A DNA stretch of 9,205 nt from Candidatus Coatesiibacteriota bacterium (GTDB lineage: Bacteria > RBG-13-66-14 > B26-G2): NCBI GenBank assembly GCA_003647715.1, contig QMNJ01000054.1, positions 1 to 9,205 of the forward strand, in the 5' to 3' direction. The notes beneath the pieces were generated by a model. It worked only from the letters and a program-made list of their open reading frames with translations, made no database searches and was not told the origin of the DNA. Position numbers and translations under genes: made by a program. Of the stretch, positions 6,992-9,205 are shown piece by piece (position 1 is the stretch's first letter; every line of letters begins with the position of its first letter).

Positions 6992-7405
6992 ATGCTGATG
7001 TTAATAAAATATTTAGTATTTATATCCTTACAGGTCATATTAGCACTTGCTTTATCATTCGTTTCAAACTTTCATTCAACTGATTATTACACAAATTCAT
7101 CGGGCATCGGGAAAAAGACCCCAAAGAAATCTCATATAGGCACAATCATGCTTGTTGAGGAAACAGACCCCTTCACTCCCAATTGTGATGGCATAAAAGA
7201 TGTGGTGCGCCTCACTCTTGACGGTGATGAAGGCACCCATGTGCTTGATTTATACGGGGTCGGCGGTGATAGAGTTCATCATACTGAGAGCAGTGAACCC
7301 ATCTGGTATGGAAAGGATGAGAGCGGAAGGCAGGTGCGGAAGGATGCGTTTTTCTATCATCTCATAGTAGATGGGTATATATACAGTAGTGCGATTAACC
7401 TGTAG
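6992..7405 (+). CDS. Small secreted protein with a FlgD/CHU_C-like Ig domain
   Basis: A 137-aa exported protein of unknown role. Residues 5-25 are a hydrophobic signal peptide or signal anchor, followed by a polar Ser/Thr/Lys-rich stretch to about residue 48. Residues about 53-137 form one small beta-sandwich like the FlgD Ig-like and CHU_C/Por-tail domains: DPFTPNCDGIKD (usual FTPNGDGxND), then VLDLYGVGGDRV, then IWYGKDESGRQVRKDAFFYHLIVDG, the classic W-x-G-x-D-x-x-G-x-x-V...Y-x-Y pattern. Such domains usually sit at the C-terminus of large surface or secreted proteins; here the domain stands alone. The Gly of the PNGDG turn is replaced by Cys. ATG 6992 is chosen because AAGGG (6977-6981) lies 10 nt upstream; ATG 6998 is an alternative. 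The next gene's preferred start is 25 nt downstream. Confidence 0.6.
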   Translation: MLMLIKYLVFISLQVILALALSFVSNFHSTDYYTNSSGIGKKTPKKSHIGTIMLVEETDPFTPNCDGIKDVVRLTLDGDEGTHVLDLYGVGGDRVHHTESSEPIWYGKDESGRQVRKDAFFYHLIVDGYIYSSAINL

Positions 7406-7430
7406 GGTAATTAAATTTTTAGAGTTGACC

Positions 7431-9068
7431 ATGATATTGAGTTACAAATATCAATTTTTTGTGGTGCTGATAATATCTGTTCTGCTTGCTGGATTTGGTC
7501 TAACAAACTTTGAGTTTCAACCAAGTGTGGCGAGCTCCGGAATGGGTGGTGTCCTGACACTTGGATACCCTCTACCTTCCTGTATAGGGCTTAACCCCTC
7601 GCTTCTCTCCCTGATAAGCAAGCAGGTGGTTGAGACATCGTTCACCAAGTTATACTGGGGTTTAGATGATGGTGAACTGACCTCCGGTTATCTCGGCTAT
7701 GTTCAGCCCGGGGGGAGATTAGGTGTTTTTGGCATTAATGCTAGAACGGATTTAGATGACCTGAAAACCGACTTCATAGTATCAGCAAGTTATGCCAACT
7801 CCTTCATCTCCCCGGGGAGAATATCTCTTGGCGCCAACATAAACCTGTTCACCAGATTATATCGGGAGAACTCGGGCATAGTAGATGACCCGGCATTTGA
7901 GGGGGATTACCACAGTCAGACCCTGGGTGTTGATGTGGGGTTACTAATGAGACCGGTTAACCCGGTGAGTATGGGACTATCCTTCTTCAACATCAACAAA
8001 CCCACATTCAGCCTCGGCGAGGATAATATTCTTCCTCTTAAAGCGAGATTTGACCTCGGTTTCAATATTCACCATATAAGACCGTCTTTCTCTGTTAGCT
8101 ACAACAGATACTGGAATACCAATGACAGCGATATATCATTCTGCTTCGGATTTGAGACCGGACTGTTCAGGGAGAGGATGCAGATAAGGGCGGGCTATGA
8201 TGAGGACAACCTGTCATGCGGTCTGGGTCTGAAATTCCCTGGCAAAAACCTGGACTTTGCCTTTGACTATGCATTCCAACTGCCTCTCGACAGAGAGCGA
8301 ATGTCAGACACCATAGGGACGCATAGAGCGGGTCTCTCCTTCATATTCGGCAGGTCACAGAGAATATTTAAGGATAAGAGACAGCTGAAGACCTATACAT
8401 TCCACTTCAAGGATGAACTGCTGAGTGAGGTGGTGGTCAGGGCTGACAGGGATATGGAGTATAAACTACAGGTTGATGCCAAAAGCAAGCTTTCCCCGAA
8501 CCAGATTGATATTGATGAGATTGAGGCGCCCGAGGAGGTGGAATACGGGTTGGTGAAGGTGAACAGCAGTTTCTCGCCCTTAGATGTGGACAGCATCAGG
8601 GTCATCACCAGAATAGAGAGACAGTGGATTGATGACTATAATATCACCTCTGACAACATTCGCCTCCGTCTGGTATCAGTAGCGGGAGAGGAGATTCTTG
8701 ATTATATACCCGTGCTTGCCTATTCAGATGATGAGTATTACTACTTTGAGACGAAGGTGGATATACTTGGACCAATGGTGTTGTCCGCTTATGTCATCCC
8801 TGTTGAAGAGGTGCCTGAGATTGAGGAGGTAGCAGAAGTGGTGGAGGTGGCAGAACTTGAAGAAATGCCTGAGGTTGAGAAGGAGATGACAGGTGAATGG
8901 CCTAAGGAGCATACTGTAGTTGAAGGCGAGTGCCTGTTCATCATCGCCGGCTTCGCCTACCACGACCCGTTCAGGTGGCCGTTAATATACAACGCAAACA
9001 GAGATAAGATTAAAGACCCGCACTGGATATACCCGGGACAGGTATTTATTATTCCAGCGCCAGAGTAG
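7431..9068 (+). CDS. Outer-membrane PorV/FadL-like barrel with PGF-pre-PGF-like domain and C-terminal LysM
   Basis: A 545-aa envelope mosaic. Residues 1 to about 25 are a signal peptide (YKYQFFVVLIISVLLAGFG). Residues about 30-310 look like a PorV/FadL-type barrel: SSGMGGVLTLGYPLPSCIGLNPSLLSL resembles the usual A-x-x-MGGA...NPAGL opening, and many amphipathic Gly/aromatic strands follow, ending with RAGLSFIFG. Residues about 321-455 resemble the PGF-pre-PGF domain known mainly from archaeal surface proteins. Residues 459-486 are a Glu/Val-rich linker. Residues 494-543 are a LysM domain (HTVVEGECLFIIAG...WPLIYNANRDKIKDPHWIYPGQVFIIP). A periplasmic LysM would tie the outer membrane to peptidoglycan. 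ATG 7431 is preferred over the in-frame ATG 7371, which would overlap the previous gene and bury the signal peptide behind 20 charged and polar residues. The ribosome site is weak (AGAG). Confidence 0.72.
   Translation: MILSYKYQFFVVLIISVLLAGFGLTNFEFQPSVASSGMGGVLTLGYPLPSCIGLNPSLLSLISKQVVETSFTKLYWGLDDGELTSGYLGYVQPGGRLGVFGINARTDLDDLKTDFIVSASYANSFISPGRISLGANINLFTRLYRENSGIVDDPAFEGDYHSQTLGVDVGLLMRPVNPVSMGLSFFNINKPTFSLGEDNILPLKARFDLGFNIHHIRPSFSVSYNRYWNTNDSDISFCFGFETGLFRERMQIRAGYDEDNLSCGLGLKFPGKNLDFAFDYAFQLPLDRERMSDTIGTHRAGLSFIFGRSQRIFKDKRQLKTYTFHFKDELLSEVVVRADRDMEYKLQVDAKSKLSPNQIDIDEIEAPEEVEYGLVKVNSSFSPLDVDSIRVITRIERQWIDDYNITSDNIRLRLVSVAGEEILDYIPVLAYSDDEYYYFETKVDILGPMVLSAYVIPVEEVPEIEEVAEVVEVAELEEMPEVEKEMTGEWPKEHTVVEGECLFIIAGFAYHDPFRWPLIYNANRDKIKDPHWIYPGQVFIIPAPE
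8391..8795 (+). other. PGF-pre-PGF-like domain within the barrel-LysM protein
   Basis: Residues about 321-455 show the layout of this domain: an opening strand (TYTFHFKDEL), valine-rich strands, then V-E-Y-G-L-V-K-V. Next come a 'D-S-I-R-V-I-T-R-I-E-R-Q-W-I-D-D-Y-N-I' strand with the invariant Trp, 'NIRLRLVS' with a short turn, and a run of acidic and tyrosine residues (SDDEYYYFE). A hydrophobic final strand (GPMVLSAYV) closes it. The match is by eye to a remembered family pattern, so it is provisional. No PGF-type C-terminal anchor follows; the protein continues to LysM instead. Confidence 0.5.
8805..8888 (+). repeat. Glu/Val-rich low-complexity linker
   Basis: The encoded stretch (residues 459-486) is an irregular repeat of (V/M)-P-E-(I/V)-E and V-A-E units. 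It is strongly acidic and predicted extended, and probably spans periplasmic space between the inner domain and LysM. Confidence 0.6.
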
Positions 9069-9205
9069 ATAGAATTTTATTGGGAATATAGAGTAATATA
9101 AAGAAAATTATTACTTCAATATCCTTTTACTTTCTCTATCACCTTCTTAATTGTTATTATATTCTAAAAGAGCTTAATGACTTTCATATAGGGGCAAGAT
9201 ATATA
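9069..9205 (+). other. AT-rich tail after the last gene, with a weak hairpin
   Basis: This segment holds no reading frame I can support. A 7-bp AT-only stem, AGTAATA (9092-9098) with TATTACT (9109-9115), has a 10-nt loop and is followed by a pyrimidine-rich stretch with TTTT near 9124. That is terminator-like in position but too weak to call with confidence. Confidence 0.3.

Noticed and set aside
7371..7430. ATG 7371 as the start of the barrel-LysM protein
   Set aside because: It overlaps the preceding gene by 35 nt, has no ribosome site, and would place 20 residues before the signal peptide. ATG 7431 gives a clean signal peptide.

Overview
The window is a densely packed stretch of bacterial chromosome with every supported gene on the + strand. 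Gaps are short (none over about 140 bases), and no RNA gene, CRISPR array, transposase or integrase is visible. Two genes encode exported proteins that look like outer-membrane beta-barrels, and one of these ends in a LysM peptidoglycan-binding domain, so the host is very probably a diderm (Gram-negative-type) bacterium. A PorV/FadL-like barrel next to a small secreted protein with a FlgD/CHU_C-type Ig-like fold recalls the Fibrobacteres-Chlorobi-Bacteroidetes group and candidate phyla such as WOR-3 or Cloacimonadota. That placement is a weak inference from domain content only.

Layout. (1) 1-582 is the C-terminal part of a phosphomannomutase/phosphoglucomutase cut by the window edge. It is followed closely by an amidohydrolase of the SAH/MTA deaminase-chlorohydrolase family (593-1879). 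(2) 1952-2566 is a small beta-barrel outer-membrane protein with its own candidate promoter. A perfect 14-bp inverted repeat flanks it, and the left arm overlaps its Shine-Dalgarno sequence. (3) 2608-6895 is a tight four-gene run: DNA polymerase III delta' (holB), the PSP1/RicT Fe-S protein, a TatD nuclease fused in frame to a radical SAM domain, and a GlcE-like FAD-binding protein. The reading frames overlap by 4 nt, are separated by 20 nt, or abut exactly. holB, ricT (yaaT) and tatD (yabD) also lie near one another in Bacillus subtilis, so the first three preserve an old neighbourhood; the FAD protein is the unexpected member. (4) 6992-9068 is a two-gene cell-surface unit: a small secreted FlgD/CHU_C-like Ig-domain protein and a 545-aa mosaic of barrel, PGF-pre-PGF-like domain, Glu-rich linker and LysM domain.

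The genes fall into sugar-phosphate and nucleoside-type metabolism (region 1), replication and redox housekeeping (region 3) and the cell envelope (regions 2 and 4). The items most worth a second look are the PGF-pre-PGF-like domain inside a bacterial barrel-LysM protein, the TatD-radical SAM fusion translationally abutting a lone GlcE-like flavoprotein, and the inverted repeat bracketing the small barrel gene. No defence system or clearly new machinery could be demonstrated.
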